A stretch of DNA of 64,000 nucleotides from Ferrimonas balearica (GCF_019802085.1 NZ_JAHVHV010000001.1:124001-188000), one strand, 5' to 3'; numbered from the stretch's first letter, positions 44,805 to 56,417 are shown. The notes: generated by a model not told the origin, from the sequence alone. Numbers and translations are program-made.

Positions 44805-44899
44805 AAACCACACACGTACCGGCACATGCTCCGGGGTGCCCGAAAGGGTCGGGACATGGGGTACGTGGAGGCCTAACCCCAAACACATTGAGGAATATC
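44805..44899 (+). promoter_or_regulatory. rpsB leader, S2 autoregulatory element
   Basis: Conserved leader ending in GTACGTGGAGGC-TAACCCC before the rpsB ribosome site. It contains a stem TGCCCGA/TCGGGACA region and a GGGGTA...TAACCCC closure. In E. coli the equivalent rpsB leader is bound by ribosomal protein S2 to repress rpsB-tsf. The match here is by eye, to the remembered conserved core. Confidence 0.65.
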
Positions 44900-45628
44900 A
44901 TGGCTACTGTTTCCATGCGCGACATGCTGAAGGCCGGTGTGCACTTCGGTCACCAAACCCGTTACTGGAACCCCAAGATGAAGCCCTTCATCTTCGGCGC
45001 TCGTAACAAAGTTCACATCATCAACCTGGAACACACCGTTCCGATGATGAACGAAGCCCTGGCGTTCCTGGGCGGCGTGGCTTCCAAGAACGGCAAAGTG
45101 CTGTTCGTTGGCACCAAGCGCGCTGCTGGCCAAGCGGTTCGCGAAGCGGCTCAAAGCTGTGACCAGTACTACGTCGACAACCGCTGGCTGGGCGGCATGC
45201 TGACCAACTGGAAAACCGTTCGTCAGTCCATCAAGCGTCTGAAGGACCTGGAAGCTCAGTCCCAAGACGGCACCTTCGAGAAGCTGACCAAGAAAGAGGC
45301 GCTGATGCGCACTCGTGAAATGGCCAAGCTGGAGAAGTCTCTGGGTGGTATCAAGGACATGGGCGGTCTGCCGGACGTGCTGTTCGTGATCGACGCCGAG
45401 CACGAGCACATCGCCATCAAGGAAGCCAACAACCTGGGCATCCCGGTTGTGGCCATCGTTGATACCAACACCAACCCTGACGGTGTGGACTACATCGTTC
45501 CGGGTAACGACGACGCCATCCGTGCCATCCAGCTGTACACCGGCGCCGTGGCTCAAGCCGTGAAAGAAGGCCGTTCCCAGGATCTGGCTGTTCAGGCTGA
45601 GCAAGACGGTTTCGTTGAAGCCGAGTAA
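44900..45628 (+). CDS. rpsB: 30S ribosomal protein S2
   Basis: A 242-residue small-subunit protein bound at the back of the 30S head. Typical S2 sequence: [22 protein letters not shown] at the start, [20 protein letters not shown] in the middle and [19 protein letters not shown] near the C-terminus. GAGGAATATC precedes the ATG. Codon usage is distinctly more biased and less GC-rich at third positions than the flanking genes, as expected for high expression. It has a long regulatory leader and an intercistronic hairpin before tsf. Confidence 0.99.
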   Translation: MATVSMRDMLKAGVHFGHQTRYWNPKMKPFIFGARNKVHIINLEHTVPMMNEALAFLGGVASKNGKVLFVGTKRAAGQAVREAAQSCDQYYVDNRWLGGMLTNWKTVRQSIKRLKDLEAQSQDGTFEKLTKKEALMRTREMAKLEKSLGGIKDMGGLPDVLFVIDAEHEHIAIKEANNLGIPVVAIVDTNTNPDGVDYIVPGNDDAIRAIQLYTGAVAQAVKEGRSQDLAVQAEQDGFVEAE

Positions 45629-45681
45629 TAGGGCTGATTGATTTCAATCTCCCTCAGACCAAGCTGAAAGATTGGTTTAAC

Positions 45682-45707
45682 GGGGGCCCTGTGGCCCCTG
45701 TTTTTTT
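45682..45707 (+). terminator. rpsB-tsf intercistronic terminator (attenuator)
   Basis: GGGGCC-CTGT-GGCCCC followed by TG and T7, inside the rpsB-tsf operon. Partial readthrough would set tsf below rpsB, as known in E. coli. Confidence 0.8.
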
Positions 45708-45739
45708 AAATCCGACGATTCTCGAAGAGGAATAGGACA

Positions 45740-46612
45740 ATGGCAGTTACTGCTTCCCTGGTTAAAGAGCTGCGTGAGCGCACCGGCGCCGGCATGATGG
45801 ATTGCAAAAAAGCCCTGGTAGAAACCAACGGCGACATTGAGCAAGCCATCGAGAACATGCGCAAGTCCGGTCTGGCCAAAGCCGCCAAGAAAGCCGGTCG
45901 TGTTGCCGCCGAAGGCACCATCGTGATCAAGCAGGAGAACGGTGTGGCCGCAATGGTTGAAGTGAACTGCGAAACCGATTTCGTAGCCATGGACGCCTCT
46001 TTCCAAGCCCTGGCCAACGGCGTTGCCGACATCGCCCTGGCTGGCAAGATCACCGACATCGACACCCTGCGTGCCGCCCCCATGAACGAGTCCACCGTGG
46101 ACACCGTTCGTGCCGAGCTGGTGGCCAAGATCGGTGAGAACATGAACGTTCGTCGCGTTCAGATCATCGAAGGCAGCAACCTGGGTGCCTACATCCACGG
46201 TCGTAAGATCGGTGTGGTTTCCGTACTGGAAGGTGGCGACGAAGAGCTGGCCAAAGACATCGCCATGCACGTGGCCGCTTGCAGCCCGCAGTTCGTGACT
46301 CCGGAAGACGTTTCCGAAGAGGTGGTGGCCAAGGAGCGTGAGATCCAGGTTGAGATCGCCATGAACTCCGGCAAGCCCAAAGAGATCGCTGAGAAGATGG
46401 TGGAAGGCCGTATGCGCAAGTTCACCGGCGAAGTGTCTCTGACCGGTCAGGCTTTCGTGAAGGATCCCTCCATCACCGTAGGTAAGCTGCTGGAGCAGAA
46501 GGGTGCCAAGGTAGTAAACTTTGTGCGCCTGGAAGTGGGCGAAGGCATCGAGAAAGAAGAAGTGGATTTCGCTGCAGAAGTGGCTGCTCAGGTAGCCGCG
46601 GCCAAGTCCTAA
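45740..46612 (+). CDS. tsf: Translation elongation factor Ts
   Basis: The guanine-nucleotide exchange factor of EF-Tu. It has 290 residues. The N-terminal UBA-like domain carries [19 protein letters not shown] and the EF-Tu-contacting loop [14 protein letters not shown]. The C-terminal core has the family pattern [19 protein letters not shown]. The coding sequence is biased to highly used codons like rpsB. AGAGGAATAGGAC precedes the ATG. Confidence 0.98.
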   Translation: MAVTASLVKELRERTGAGMMDCKKALVETNGDIEQAIENMRKSGLAKAAKKAGRVAAEGTIVIKQENGVAAMVEVNCETDFVAMDASFQALANGVADIALAGKITDIDTLRAAPMNESTVDTVRAELVAKIGENMNVRRVQIIEGSNLGAYIHGRKIGVVSVLEGGDEELAKDIAMHVAACSPQFVTPEDVSEEVVAKEREIQVEIAMNSGKPKEIAEKMVEGRMRKFTGEVSLTGQAFVKDPSITVGKLLEQKGAKVVNFVRLEVGEGIEKEEVDFAAEVAAQVAAAKS

Positions 46613-46635
46613 GGACACGCTTCTTATTTCAATTC

Positions 46636-46663
46636 AGACCGCAGCCCGTGCTGCGGTCTTTTA
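46636..46663 (+). terminator. Terminator between tsf and pyrH
   Basis: AGACCGCAGC-CCGT-GCTGCGGTCT, a 10-bp perfect stem, then TTT. pyrH starts 20 nt later. Confidence 0.8.
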
Positions 46664-46681
46664 GCATCAGGAAAACAGTCA

Positions 46682-47413
46682 ATGAGCACCAATCCAAAAC
46701 CTGCATACCGTCGTATTCTGCTGAAACTCAGTGGGGAAGCCCTGATGGGCGAAGAGGGCTTCGGCATCGATCCCAAGGTCCTGGACCGCATGGCCCAAGA
46801 GATCAAGGAGCTGGTCGAGCTGGGAGTGCAAGTGGGTTTGGTGATCGGCGGCGGTAACCTGTTCCGCGGTGAAGGGCTGGCCAACGCCGGCATGAACCGC
46901 GTGGTGGGCGACCACATGGGCATGTTGGCTACCGTAATGAACGGCCTGGCCATGCGCGATGCTCTGCACCGTGCTTATGTGAACGCGCGCCTGATGTCCG
47001 CCATTCCCCTGAATGGCGTGTGCGACAACTACAGCTGGGCCGAGGCGATCAGCCTGCTCAAGTCCGGTCGCGTGGTGATCTTCAGTGCCGGTACCGGCAA
47101 CCCCTTCTTCACCACCGACTCCGCCGCCTGCCTGCGTGGCATCGAGATCGAAGCCGACGTCGTGCTCAAGGGCACCAAGGTGGATGGCGTCTACTCCGAC
47201 GACCCGGTTAAGAACCCGGAAGCGACGAAGTATGATAAGCTCAGCTATCAAGAAGTCTTGGAAAAAGAACTAAAAGTGATGGACCTGTCCGCCTTCACCC
47301 TGGCCCGGGACCATCAGCTGCCGATCATGGTGTTCAACATGAACGAGCCGGGCGCCCTGCGCCGGGTGGTGATGGGCGACCCCATCGGCACCGTGATCTG
47401 TAAACTGGATTAA
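46682..47413 (+). CDS. pyrH: Uridylate kinase (UMP kinase)
   Basis: A hexameric kinase that phosphorylates UMP to UDP; activated by GTP and inhibited by UTP. It has 243 residues with the amino-acid-kinase fold. Visible parts are [13 protein letters not shown] (ATP/Mg loop), [27 protein letters not shown] and [13 protein letters not shown]. It lies 23 nt upstream of frr. It belongs to the rpsB-tsf-pyrH-frr block seen across gammaproteobacteria. Confidence 0.98.
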   Translation: MSTNPKPAYRRILLKLSGEALMGEEGFGIDPKVLDRMAQEIKELVELGVQVGLVIGGGNLFRGEGLANAGMNRVVGDHMGMLATVMNGLAMRDALHRAYVNARLMSAIPLNGVCDNYSWAEAISLLKSGRVVIFSAGTGNPFFTTDSAACLRGIEIEADVVLKGTKVDGVYSDDPVKNPEATKYDKLSYQEVLEKELKVMDLSAFTLARDHQLPIMVFNMNEPGALRRVVMGDPIGTVICKLD

Positions 47414-47436
47414 TTCGCTTCAGATAGGACGTAATC

Positions 47437-47994
47437 GTGATTAACGACATCAAACAAGACGCCCAGACCCGCATGAGCAAGAGCGTAGAGGCCACCCAGA
47501 CCCAGATGGCCAAAGTGCGCACCGGTCGTGCCCACCCCAGCCTGCTGGACAGCATCGTGGTGTCCTACTACGGCGCGGACACTCCGCTCAAGCAGGTGGG
47601 CAACGTCACCACCGAAGACTCCCGTACCCTGGCGATCACCCTGTTCGACAAGAGCATGACCCAGGCGGTTGAGAAGGCGATCATGGCCTCCGATCTGGGC
47701 CTGAACCCCAGTTCCGCCGGCACCGTGATCCGCATCCCGCTGCCGCCGCTCACCGAAGAGCGTCGTCGCGACCTGGTGAAGGTGGTGCGCGCCGAAGCCG
47801 AGCACGGCCGAGTGGCGATCCGCAACGTCCGTCGTGACGCCAACAGCGACATCAAGGCGCTGGAGAAGGAGAAGGAGATCTCCGAGGACGACGCCCGTCG
47901 CGGTGAGGACGAGATCCAGAAGCTGACCGACAAGTTTGTGAAGGAGATCGACGCCATCCTCGCCGACAAGGAAAAAGAGTTGATGGAAGTCTGA
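47437..47994 (+). CDS. frr: Ribosome recycling factor
   Basis: A 185-residue factor that, with EF-G, splits post-termination ribosomes. The sequence is fully typical: [21 protein letters not shown] in the helical head and [22 protein letters not shown] in the beta domain, and a charged helical C-terminus. The start is GTG at 47437; the next Met (RMSKSVEA) would remove conserved residues. It is followed by a hairpin with T-run. Confidence 0.97.
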   Translation: MINDIKQDAQTRMSKSVEATQTQMAKVRTGRAHPSLLDSIVVSYYGADTPLKQVGNVTTEDSRTLAITLFDKSMTQAVEKAIMASDLGLNPSSAGTVIRIPLPPLTEERRRDLVKVVRAEAEHGRVAIRNVRRDANSDIKALEKEKEISEDDARRGEDEIQKLTDKFVKEIDAILADKEKELMEV

Positions 47995-48021
47995 GCGGAC
48001 GCCCTTCGTCCCTAGAGATAC

Positions 48022-48060
48022 AACGCCGTGTAGGGGTATACTACGCGGCGTTTGTGTTTT
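48022..48060 (+). terminator. Terminator after frr, overlapping a possible uppS promoter
   Basis: AACGCCGTGTAG pairs with CTACGCGGCGTT (one G-T pair) around GGGTATA, followed by TGTGTTTTT. The loop and 3' arm spell TATACT, a good -10 hexamer, so the element may both end frr and begin uppS transcription. Confidence 0.65.
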
Positions 48061-48085
48061 TATGCCATTCAGGAAGTTTCACCCC

Positions 48086-48835
48086 ATGTCTCAATCGGAT
48101 CTGCATCGTAGTGCCGTTGCCACGCCCCGCCACATCGCCATCATCATGGATGGCAATGGTCGCTGGGCGGAGAGCCAGGGCAAGCCGCGGGTGCTGGGCC
48201 ACCGGGCTGGAGTGAAATCGGTTCGAGAAGTGGTCGCCCTGTGCCGTGAGCGCAAGGTGGAGTCCCTGACCCTGTTTGCCTTCTCCAGTGAGAACTGGCG
48301 CCGCCCCGAGCGGGAGGTGCAGCTGCTGATGAAGCTGTTCACCACGGTATTGCGTCGCGAAGTGCGCCTGCTGAAGAAAAACGGCGTGCGGCTGAAGATC
48401 ATCGGCGACATCTCCGGTTTCGAGCCCAAGCTGCAGGAGCGGATCCGCCTGGCCGAAGCCCAGACCGCCGAGTGCGGTCAGATGGTGCTGAACATCGCCG
48501 CCAACTACGGGGGCCGCTGGGACATGGTGGACGCCGCCCGTCAGATGGCCACCCTGGCGCTGCAGGGGGAGATCACCCCGGAGCAGATCGACGAGGCGCT
48601 GATGGATCGCTTCACCTGCCTGAGCGATCAGGCCGAGGTCGACCTGCTGATCCGCACCGGTGGCGAGCAGCGCATCAGCAACTTCCTGTTGTGGCAGGCC
48701 GCGTACAGCGAGCTGTTCTTCTCCGACACCCTGTGGCCCGACTTTGGTGAGGCCGCCTTCGAGGAGGCCCTTGAGGCCTTCGCCAGCCGACAGCGTCGTT
48801 TTGGGCAGACCGGTGCCCAGGTGACCCCGCGCTGA
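48086..48835 (+). CDS. uppS: Undecaprenyl diphosphate synthase
   Basis: A cis-prenyltransferase that builds the C55 carrier for peptidoglycan and polysaccharides. It has 249 residues. The catalytic HIAIIMDGNGRWA motif (Asp in MDGNGRWA), FSSENWRRP and the C-terminal LLIRTGGEQRISNFLLWQ are intact. The ATG at 48086 follows AGGAA; another in-frame ATG at 48062 lies within the terminator region. It is the first gene of the envelope block up to accA. Confidence 0.97.
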   Translation: MSQSDLHRSAVATPRHIAIIMDGNGRWAESQGKPRVLGHRAGVKSVREVVALCRERKVESLTLFAFSSENWRRPEREVQLLMKLFTTVLRREVRLLKKNGVRLKIIGDISGFEPKLQERIRLAEAQTAECGQMVLNIAANYGGRWDMVDAARQMATLALQGEITPEQIDEALMDRFTCLSDQAEVDLLIRTGGEQRISNFLLWQAAYSELFFSDTLWPDFGEAAFEEALEAFASRQRRFGQTGAQVTPR

Positions 48836-48902
48836 GTGATGTCGGAAAAGCCCTCTACACTTCGCTCTGGCACCAAGAAAAAAATGAGAAAAAGAGGTTT
48901 TT

Positions 48903-49757
48903 TTGCTTAAGCAACGTGTTCTAACCGCTCTTATCCTGCTGCCGGTCGCCCTGGCCGGCATCTTCCTGTTGCCCCTGCCGGGCTTTACCCTGGCGGTGGG
49001 CGCCATCATCGTCCTGGCGGCCCGGGAGTGGGGCGCCCTGATCCGTCCCCAAGACGGCTTCATCAAGATCGCCTACGCGGGGGCCGTGGCGGCCCTGGTG
49101 GCCGCGCTGATTGTGCTGGTGCCCGAGGATCTGCTGTGGAGTGAGCAACGACTGCATCCGCTGGCCCACGGTGTGCTGCTGGCCGGTGCCCTGTGGTGGC
49201 TGGTGGGGCTGGCCCTGGTGCTCAGCTACCCCCGCAGCGCCCGGATGTGGAGCCGCTCCGCCGGGCTCAAATCCCTGTTTGGCCAACTGACCCTGCTGCC
49301 CTGCTTTGTCGCTCTGGTGGTGCTCAAAAGCTGGCCGGGCATGGCCAACGACAACGGCGCCTGGCTGGTGCTGGCGGTGCTGCTGCTGGTCTGGGGCGCC
49401 GACACCGGGGCCTACTTTGTCGGCAAGGCGGTGGGCAAGAACAAACTGATCCCCCGAGTCAGCCCGGGCAAAACCCGCGAGGGACTGCTCGGTGGCATGG
49501 CGGTTTGCGCCCTGCTGGGGGTGCTGGGCGCCTACCTGGTGCCGGGCCTGAGCCTGGTCGAGGCCCTGGCGCTGGCGTTGATCACCGGCCTGGCCTCGGC
49601 GCTGGGGGATCTGACCGAGAGCATGTTCAAGCGGGCCGCCAACATCAAGGACAGCGGCCGACTGCTGCCGGGCCACGGTGGCATCCTGGATCGCATCGAC
49701 AGTGTGACCGCCGCCATGCCGGTGTTTGCCCTCCTCTATCTCTACTTCGGGATCTGA
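48903..49757 (+). CDS. cdsA: Phosphatidate cytidylyltransferase
   Basis: An inner-membrane enzyme forming CDP-diacylglycerol, the branch point of phospholipids. It has 284 residues with about eight membrane segments. The CDP-alcohol signature is present near the C-terminus as [14 protein letters not shown] and [19 protein letters not shown], with [11 protein letters not shown]. The start is TTG at 48903 behind AAAGAGGT; no ATG lies closer to the conserved N-terminus [11 protein letters not shown]. It overlaps functionally with uppS and precedes ispC by 4 nt. Confidence 0.96.
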   Translation: MLKQRVLTALILLPVALAGIFLLPLPGFTLAVGAIIVLAAREWGALIRPQDGFIKIAYAGAVAALVAALIVLVPEDLLWSEQRLHPLAHGVLLAGALWWLVGLALVLSYPRSARMWSRSAGLKSLFGQLTLLPCFVALVVLKSWPGMANDNGAWLVLAVLLLVWGADTGAYFVGKAVGKNKLIPRVSPGKTREGLLGGMAVCALLGVLGAYLVPGLSLVEALALALITGLASALGDLTESMFKRAANIKDSGRLLPGHGGILDRIDSVTAAMPVFALLYLYFGI

Positions 49758-49761
49758 TCTC

Positions 49762-50952
49762 ATGCAAAACCTGGCGGTAATGGGGGCGACCGGTTCCATC
49801 GGTACCAGCACCCTGGACGTGATCCGTCGTCACCCCGACCGTTACCGGGCCTACGCCCTGTCGGCCCACAGCAACGCCGAGGCGATGGCCCGGCTCTGCC
49901 TGGAGTTCACCCCCGCCTACGCGGTGATGGTCTCGCCGGACGCCGCTGCCGAGCTGGAGAAAGCCCTGGCGGGCAAGGTGCCCACCGAGGTGCTCTGCGG
50001 TGAGCAGGCGCTGATCGAGGTGGCGGGCCTGGATGAGGTGGACACCCTGATGGCCGCCATCGTCGGCGCCGCCGGCCTGCGCTCCACCCTCAGGGCGGTG
50101 GAGCAGGGCAAGCGGGTGCTGCTGGCCAACAAGGAGTCGCTGGTGGTCTCCGGCCGACTGTTTATGGACGCGGTGGCCCAAAGCGGCGCCACCCTGCTGC
50201 CGGTGGACTCCGAGCACAACGCCATCTTCCAGAGTCTGCCCGAGGGGGTTCAGACCCGCCTCGGCCACTGTGACCTGGATGCCGAGGGGATCTCCCACCT
50301 GCTGCTGACCGGCTCCGGTGGCCCCTTCCGCACCCGGGATCTGACCACATTCGATGTCATCACGCCGGAGGAGGCCTGCGCCCACCCCAACTGGAGCATG
50401 GGCCGCAAGATCTCCGTCGACTCCGCCACCATGATGAACAAGGGGCTGGAGTACGTGGAAGCGCGCTGGCTGTTCAATGCCCGCGAGGCGCAGATCCAGG
50501 TGGTGGTGCACCCGCAAAGCGTCATCCACTCCATGGTGCAGTACAAGGACGGCTCGGTGCTGGCGCAGATGGGTCAGCCGGACATGCGCACCCCCATCGC
50601 TCACAGCCTCGCCTATCCGGAGCGGATCCGCGCCGGCGTGGAACCATTGGACTTTTTCCGGGTCGGACAATTGACCTTCGAGCAGCCGGATTACGCCCGC
50701 TACCCCTGTCTCAAGCTGGCGATCGACGCCTGCCACCAGGGGCAGGAGGCCACCACGGTGCTCAACGCCGCCAATGAAATTGCGGTGGACGCGTTTTTGA
50801 ACCGCCAGATCCGATTTAGTGACATCGCCCGGGTAAACGGGTACTGTCTGGAAACCGCGGATCTGACGGTACAGACGAGCCTGGAAGGCTTGTCACAACT
50901 GGATTCACAGGCTCGGGCCCTGGCCCGCAGCTGGCTTAGCAGAGGACATTGA
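49762..50952 (+). CDS. ispC: 1-deoxy-D-xylulose 5-phosphate reductoisomerase
   Basis: The second enzyme of the methylerythritol phosphate pathway, using NADPH to convert DXP to MEP. It has 396 residues. The NADPH loop [15 protein letters not shown], the metal-binding [12 protein letters not shown] with the nearby Asp and Glu, and [18 protein letters not shown] are all visible. ATG 49762 gives MQNLAV; the frame opens earlier but into cdsA. Its stop overlaps the rseP ATG by one base (TGATG). Confidence 0.97.
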   Translation: MQNLAVMGATGSIGTSTLDVIRRHPDRYRAYALSAHSNAEAMARLCLEFTPAYAVMVSPDAAAELEKALAGKVPTEVLCGEQALIEVAGLDEVDTLMAAIVGAAGLRSTLRAVEQGKRVLLANKESLVVSGRLFMDAVAQSGATLLPVDSEHNAIFQSLPEGVQTRLGHCDLDAEGISHLLLTGSGGPFRTRDLTTFDVITPEEACAHPNWSMGRKISVDSATMMNKGLEYVEARWLFNAREAQIQVVVHPQSVIHSMVQYKDGSVLAQMGQPDMRTPIAHSLAYPERIRAGVEPLDFFRVGQLTFEQPDYARYPCLKLAIDACHQGQEATTVLNAANEIAVDAFLNRQIRFSDIARVNGYCLETADLTVQTSLEGLSQLDSQARALARSWLSRGH

Positions 50953-52301
50953 TGCTGGCATTCATCTGGAACCTTGGCGCCTTTATCATTGCGCTGGGGA
51001 TCCTGGTCACCGTTCACGAGTTCGGCCACTTCTGGGTGGCCCGTCGCTGTGGCGTCAAAGTAGAGCGTTTCTCCATCGGCTTTGGTAAAGCGATCTGGCG
51101 CCGCATGGGCGCCGACGGCACCGAGTACGTGGTGGCGGCCATCCCCCTGGGGGGCTACGTCAAGATGCTGGACGGGCGGGTTGATGACCTGACCGAAGAA
51201 CAGATGAGCCAGGCCTTTGACCGCAAGCCGGTGTGGCAGCGCATCGCCGTGGTGGCCGCCGGCCCTCTGGCCAACTTTGCCTTTGCCCTGGTGGCCCTCT
51301 ATCTGATGTTCCTGGTGGGCGTACCGGCGGTCAAACCGGTGCTGGACACCCCCGCTGCAGGCTCCATCGCCGCCGAGGCCGGGGTGGAACCCAAGGCGCT
51401 GATCACCGAAGTCGGCGGTCAGACGGTGCTGGACTGGGAGGCGGTCAACCTGGCGCTTATCGGCTACATCGGCAATGAGCGCATCCCCCTGACCGTGGAG
51501 TCTCCCGGTGGCGGCACCCGTCAGCTGGTGCTGGACACCCGCGCCTGGCAGGTGAACCCGGAGAGCGAATCGATTCTGCAGAGCCTGGGGCTCATCCCCT
51601 GGTCGCCCAAGGCCACCAACGAGCTGGCCTTTGTGGACGAGCGCGGCGCGGCTTACGCGGCGGGCGTGCGTCAGGGCGACAAGCTGCTCTACCTCAACGA
51701 CCGCCCCTACGAGGGCTGGGACTCCCTGGTGGAAACGGTTCAGGCCCACGCCGACCGGCCGCTGTCCATGGAGGTGGATCGCCAGGGCGAACGCCTCGCC
51801 CTGACCGTGGTGCCCAAGGGGGAGCTGCAGGATGGCCAGTTGGTGGGCAAGATTGGCGTGGCCCCGGGCCGCGACGCCTGGCCAGACGCTTACCGCATCG
51901 ATCTCAAGTACGGTGTGGGTGAAGCCCTGGTCAAGGGGGCCGAGCGCACCTGGGAGCTGACCGCGCTGACCTTCAAGATGATCGGCAAGCTGTTTACCGG
52001 CGACGTGTCGGTGAAAAGCCTGAGCGGCCCCATCTCCATCGCCCAGGGGGCCGGTGCCAGTGCCGGGTTTGGCCTGGTCTACTTCCTCGGCTTTTTGGCG
52101 CTCATCAGCGTCAACCTGGGGATCATCAACCTGCTGCCCCTGCCTGTGCTTGATGGTGGCCACTTACTCTATTACTTTATTGAACTTTTAACGGGTCGTC
52201 CGGTGCCGGAAAAGGTGCAGGAAATTGGATTCCGAATCGGCTCGGCGCTACTTCTGTTGTTGATGTCCATTGCCATTGTCAACGATGTCGCCCGACTTTA
52301 G
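50952..52301 (+). CDS. rseP: Site-2 protease RseP
   Basis: An inner-membrane zinc protease that makes the second cut in RseA to free sigmaE, and also clears signal-peptide remnants. It has 449 residues. The active site HEFGH lies in the first membrane segment, LDGGH in a later one, and two PDZ domains (about 115-200 and 200-290) sit between. The [16 protein letters not shown] region is complete. ATG 50952 is chosen since it overlaps the ispC stop; TTG 50949 would add one codon. It precedes bamA. Confidence 0.97.
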   Translation: MLAFIWNLGAFIIALGILVTVHEFGHFWVARRCGVKVERFSIGFGKAIWRRMGADGTEYVVAAIPLGGYVKMLDGRVDDLTEEQMSQAFDRKPVWQRIAVVAAGPLANFAFALVALYLMFLVGVPAVKPVLDTPAAGSIAAEAGVEPKALITEVGGQTVLDWEAVNLALIGYIGNERIPLTVESPGGGTRQLVLDTRAWQVNPESESILQSLGLIPWSPKATNELAFVDERGAAYAAGVRQGDKLLYLNDRPYEGWDSLVETVQAHADRPLSMEVDRQGERLALTVVPKGELQDGQLVGKIGVAPGRDAWPDAYRIDLKYGVGEALVKGAERTWELTALTFKMIGKLFTGDVSVKSLSGPISIAQGAGASAGFGLVYFLGFLALISVNLGIINLLPLPVLDGGHLLYYFIELLTGRPVPEKVQEIGFRIGSALLLLLMSIAIVNDVARL

Positions 52302-52330
52302 GGACTAAGGGAATAACAAGAAACGCGTCT

Positions 52331-54829
52331 ATGAGACTGAATAAAATCATGGCGTCGATGCTGCTGGTCGGGGCCACCTACACCGGCGCTGCCCAGGCAG
52401 CCAGCTTCGAGCCGTTTATCGTTGACGACATTAAAGTCGAAGGTTTGCAACGGGTGGCCCTAGGGGCGGCCCTGTTGAATTTGCCCGTCAAAGTCGGGGA
52501 TGAGCTGGATCCCCTGTTGCTGCAGCAGGCGATCCGCGCCCTGTACACCTCTTCCAACTTTGAAGACATCCAGGTCGGTCGCGAGGGCGACACCCTGGTG
52601 GTCAAGGTCACCGAGCGGCCGACCATCTCCAGCATCGTGCTGGACGGCAACAAGGACATCAAAGACGAGCAGCTGCAGGAGAGTCTGGACAGCTCCGGCG
52701 TCAAGGTGGGCGAGCCGCTGGATCGCACCATCCTGACCGAGATTGAGAAGGGCCTGCAGGATTTCTACTTCAGCGTCGGCAAATACAATGCCCGGGTCGA
52801 GGCCCAGGTGGTGAACCTGCCCCGCAACCGGGTGGAGCTGAAGTTCCAGTTCAAAGAGGGCGATGCCGCGGAGATCCACCAGATCAACGTGGTGGGCAAC
52901 TCGGTGTACGCCGATGACGAGCTGATCAGCCAGCTGGAGCTGACCGACTACGTCGCCTGGTGGGACTTCTTTGGCGATCGCCGCTACCAGAAGCAGAAGC
53001 TGGAGGGGGATCTGGAAACCCTCACCTCCTACTACCAGGACCGCGGCTACATCCGATTCCGCGTCGACTCCACCCAGGTGGCCATGACCCCGGACAAGAA
53101 GGGGCTCTACGTCACCATCAACGTCGACGAGGGTGAAAAGTACAAGATCAAGCAGGTGAACCTCACCGGCGAACTGCTGGACAAGCGGGAGCTGATGGAG
53201 CGCCTGGTGCCCCTGCAGGAGGGCGCCACCTACAACGGCGCCGAGGTGACCTTCACCGAGGAGCTGATCAGCAAGTTCCTGGGCCGTTACGGCTACGCCT
53301 ACCCGGAAGTGACCACTTACCCCGAGATCGACGATGAGACCAACGAGGTGACCCTCAACATCAACGTCAACCCGGGCAAGCGGATCTACGTGCGCACCGT
53401 GGAGTTCACCGGTAACCAGGTGACCCGCGACGAGGTGCTGCGCCGGGAGATGCGTCAGATGGAGGGCACCTGGCTCAACAGCCGCAACGTGGAACTCTCC
53501 AAGGAGCGCCTGAACCGCCTGGGCTTCTTCGAAACCGTGGAGTCCACCACCACCCCGGTGCCCGGCTCCGATGATCTGGTGGACGTGGCCTACAACGTCA
53601 AGGAGCAGCCCTCCGGCTCCTTCACCTTCGGCGTTGGCTACGGCACCGAGAGTAAGCTGAGCCTGCAGCTGGGCCTGTCCCAGAACAACTTTATGGGCTC
53701 CGGTAACAGCGTCGGCATCAACGTCAACACCAACAGCTACTCCAAGAGCGTCAACCTGCAGTACCGCGACCCCTACTTCACCAAGCACGGGGTGAGCGCC
53801 GGCGGCAACGTTTACTGGTCCGCCTTCGACGCCGACCAGTACTACCTGGAGTCCTACAAGAACGACTCCTACGGCCTGGGCTTTGATCTGGGCTGGCCGG
53901 TGAACGAGTACAACCGCCTGGGGATCGGCATCGGCTACCGTCACAACGAGCTGTCCGAAGTGTCGCCCTACCAGCAGGTGCTCAAGTTCTACAACATCTA
54001 CGCCGACATCAATAACCCGACCACCACGCTGGCGTTCGACAACTTCGAGCTCAACGCCAACTGGACCCGGAGCACGCTGAACCGGGGCATGTTCCCTACC
54101 GCCGGTAACAACCAGCGCCTCAGCGGTAAGATGACGGTACCGGGCAGTGACAACCAGTACTTCAAGCTGAACTTCGACACCAGCTTCTACTACCCGTTGA
54201 ACCGCACCCACGAGTGGGTGTTCCTGACCCGGGGTCGTCTTGGCTACGGTAACGGTTACGGCACCTACGACAACGGCGGCGTCGAGCACGACCAGATCCT
54301 GCCGTTCTGGGAGAACTTCTACGCCGGGGGCAGCTCCATCCTGCGGGGCTTCCAGACCAACTCCGTGGGTCCGCGGGCCTTCTACGTCACCGGTGATGGC
54401 ACGCCCTGTATTCCGGACCCGTCCGGCTTCCCGGGGTGTAGCCTGCCGGGGGATCCGGACACCGTGACCGTGGAAACCGGCCGCTCCGTGGGCGGTAACG
54501 CCATCGCCACCCTGAGCGCCGAGCTTATCGTGCCCACCCCGTTCCTGGACGAGGCCTACCGCAACACCGTACGGACCTCGCTGTTCGTCGACGCCGGTAA
54601 CGTGTGGGACACTGAGTTTGAATACGACAGTTACCGCTTCCTGCCACAGTCAGAGTTTGATAAGTTGCAAGACTTCTCTGATCCGGGCCGGATCCGGGCG
54701 TCCTACGGCATGTCCGTCCAGTGGGTGTCGCCCATGGGGCCCATGGTCTTCAGCCTGGCGTGGCCCATTAAGAAATACGAAGGGGACAAAACGGAAGTCT
54801 TCTCCTTCAACATTGGCCGCACCTTCTGA
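52331..54829 (+). CDS. bamA: Outer-membrane protein assembly factor BamA
   Basis: The central beta-barrel assembly protein, 832 residues. A signal peptide (ending AAQA) is followed by five POTRA domains (about 25-425) beginning [18 protein letters not shown], then a 16-stranded barrel. The conserved barrel motif [12 protein letters not shown] in loop 6 is present. The last strand ends in FNIGRTF with a terminal Phe. The chain is about 20 residues longer than E. coli BamA, mostly in barrel loops. It has its own 29-nt upstream gap after rseP. Confidence 0.98.
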   Translation: MRLNKIMASMLLVGATYTGAAQAASFEPFIVDDIKVEGLQRVALGAALLNLPVKVGDELDPLLLQQAIRALYTSSNFEDIQVGREGDTLVVKVTERPTISSIVLDGNKDIKDEQLQESLDSSGVKVGEPLDRTILTEIEKGLQDFYFSVGKYNARVEAQVVNLPRNRVELKFQFKEGDAAEIHQINVVGNSVYADDELISQLELTDYVAWWDFFGDRRYQKQKLEGDLETLTSYYQDRGYIRFRVDSTQVAMTPDKKGLYVTINVDEGEKYKIKQVNLTGELLDKRELMERLVPLQEGATYNGAEVTFTEELISKFLGRYGYAYPEVTTYPEIDDETNEVTLNINVNPGKRIYVRTVEFTGNQVTRDEVLRREMRQMEGTWLNSRNVELSKERLNRLGFFETVESTTTPVPGSDDLVDVAYNVKEQPSGSFTFGVGYGTESKLSLQLGLSQNNFMGSGNSVGINVNTNSYSKSVNLQYRDPYFTKHGVSAGGNVYWSAFDADQYYLESYKNDSYGLGFDLGWPVNEYNRLGIGIGYRHNELSEVSPYQQVLKFYNIYADINNPTTTLAFDNFELNANWTRSTLNRGMFPTAGNNQRLSGKMTVPGSDNQYFKLNFDTSFYYPLNRTHEWVFLTRGRLGYGNGYGTYDNGGVEHDQILPFWENFYAGGSSILRGFQTNSVGPRAFYVTGDGTPCIPDPSGFPGCSLPGDPDTVTVETGRSVGGNAIATLSAELIVPTPFLDEAYRNTVRTSLFVDAGNVWDTEFEYDSYRFLPQSEFDKLQDFSDPGRIRASYGMSVQWVSPMGPMVFSLAWPIKKYEGDKTEVFSFNIGRTF

Positions 54830-54870
54830 TCCCGTGGTCCCGAATCGATTTGTTTAAAGGAGTGAATGTT

Positions 54871-55374
54871 TTGAAAAAAGTGATTGCCACTGCCGCCCTG
54901 ATGCTGGCAACCCTGGCCCCCGCCGCCATGGCCGAACAGAAGATCGCCATCGTCGACATGGGTGCCGTTGTGGCCCAGCATCCCCAGCGCGAGGCCATTG
55001 GCCAGCAGATGGAGAAAGACTTTGGTGAGCGCATGGCAGAGGTGCGTAAGCTGCAAGACGAGCTGCGTGGCCTGGCGGAGAAGAGCCAGCGCGACGCCGC
55101 CCTGATGTCTGATCAGCAGAAGACCGAACTGGAGCGCCAGGCCCAGAGCCTGCAGTCCGATCTGCAGCTCAAGGGCAAGGCCCTGGAAGAGGACATGCAG
55201 AAGCGTCAGAACCAGGAGCAGCAGAAGATCCTGATGGACGTGAAACGCGCCATCGACGCCGTTGCGGCCGCCGAAGGGTACGACATCGTACTGGAAGCCC
55301 GCGCCGCCCTGTTCGCCACGGACCAGGTGGACATCTCTGCTAAGGTTGTGGAATCCATCACCAAAGGCAACTGA
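54871..55374 (+). CDS. skp: Periplasmic chaperone Skp (OmpH family)
   Basis: A trimeric periplasmic holdase that protects unfolded outer-membrane proteins. It has 167 residues with a cleavable signal peptide (IATAALMLATLAPAAMA). The mature protein begins EQKIAIVDMGAVVAQHPQRE and continues as a long helical hairpin, KSQRDAALMSDQQKTELERQ. The start is TTG at 54871, placed 8 nt after AAAGGAG; a GTG at 54862 overlaps the ribosome site. It is 42 nt after bamA and 5 nt before lpxD. Confidence 0.94.
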   Translation: MKKVIATAALMLATLAPAAMAEQKIAIVDMGAVVAQHPQREAIGQQMEKDFGERMAEVRKLQDELRGLAEKSQRDAALMSDQQKTELERQAQSLQSDLQLKGKALEEDMQKRQNQEQQKILMDVKRAIDAVAAAEGYDIVLEARAALFATDQVDISAKVVESITKGN

Positions 55375-55379
55375 AATCC

Positions 55380-56417
55380 ATGAGCAAGATGACCCTGGCG
55401 CAGTTGGCGAGCGCCCTAGAGGCTCGTCTGCAGGGGAATGGCGACACCCTCATTGAGGGTGTCGCTACGTTGGAAAGTGCCAACGACACGCAGATCGCCT
55501 TCCTGGCCAACAGTAAATATCGCAGTCAGCTGGACAGCACCGCCGCCGGGGCGGTGATTTTGTCTGAAGCGGACGCCGAACACTTCACCGGCAACGCCCT
55601 TATCCTGGCCAACCCCTACCTGGGGTACGCCCAGGTTGCCCAACTGCTGGACACCACCCCGGCCAGTGCCGAGGGGATCCACCCCAGTGCCGTCATCGAC
55701 GCCACCGCCGAACTGGGCGATGGGGTCAGTGTCGGTGCCAACGCGGTGATCGAACCCGGCGCGGTGATCGGTGACCAGGTGCAGATCGGCGCCGGTTGCG
55801 TCATCGGCCGTGGCGCCCAGATCGGTGCCGGCACCAAGTTGTGGGCCAACGTCACCCTCTATCACGAGGTGATCATCGGCCGCGACTGCCTGCTGCACAG
55901 CGGCGTGGTGGTGGGCTCCGACGGCTTCGGCTATGCCAACGAGAAGGGCCAGTGGGTGAAGATCCCGCAGCTGGGCTCGGTGCGCGTCGCCGACGGTGTC
56001 GAGATCGGCGCCAACACCTGCATCGACCGCGGTGCCCTGGACGACACCCTGATCGAAGAGGGGGTGATCCTGGACAACCTGGTGCAGATCGCCCACAACG
56101 ACGTCATTGGCGCCCACACCGCCATCGCCGGGGCCACGGTACTGGCCGGCAGCACCAAGATCGGCAAGTACTGCATCATCGGTGGCAACAGCGCCATCGC
56201 CGGTCACCTGACCATTGCCGACGGCACCCACATCTCCGGCATGACCGGGGTGACCGGCAACATCAAGGAGAAGGGGCTGTACGCCTCGCCCCCGCCGCTG
56301 CAGGAAGCCAAACAATGGCGGAAGAATAGCGTGCGCATGCGCCAACTGGACGATATGTACCGTCGCCTGCGTGAATTGGAGAAACAGATGGCCGAACAGG
56401 CCACTGACCACGATTAA
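55380..56417 (+). CDS. lpxD: UDP-3-O-(3-hydroxyacyl)glucosamine N-acyltransferase
   Basis: The third step of lipid A synthesis: transfer of a second hydroxyacyl chain from ACP. It has 345 residues. An N-terminal uridine-binding domain (about 1-100) is followed by a hexapeptide left-handed helix ([20 protein letters not shown]), the catalytic histidine region [16 protein letters not shown] and a C-terminal helical tail. The order skp-lpxD-fabZ-lpxA-lpxB is conserved. Confidence 0.97.
   Translation: MSKMTLAQLASALEARLQGNGDTLIEGVATLESANDTQIAFLANSKYRSQLDSTAAGAVILSEADAEHFTGNALILANPYLGYAQVAQLLDTTPASAEGIHPSAVIDATAELGDGVSVGANAVIEPGAVIGDQVQIGAGCVIGRGAQIGAGTKLWANVTLYHEVIIGRDCLLHSGVVVGSDGFGYANEKGQWVKIPQLGSVRVADGVEIGANTCIDRGALDDTLIEEGVILDNLVQIAHNDVIGAHTAIAGATVLAGSTKIGKYCIIGGNSAIAGHLTIADGTHISGMTGVTGNIKEKGLYASPPPLQEAKQWRKNSVRMRQLDDMYRRLRELEKQMAEQATDHD

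Noticed and set aside
44653-45006. A plus-strand frame covering the rpsB leader
   Set aside because: It overlaps the conserved S2 leader and the rpsB start in another frame. The region is explained by regulation.
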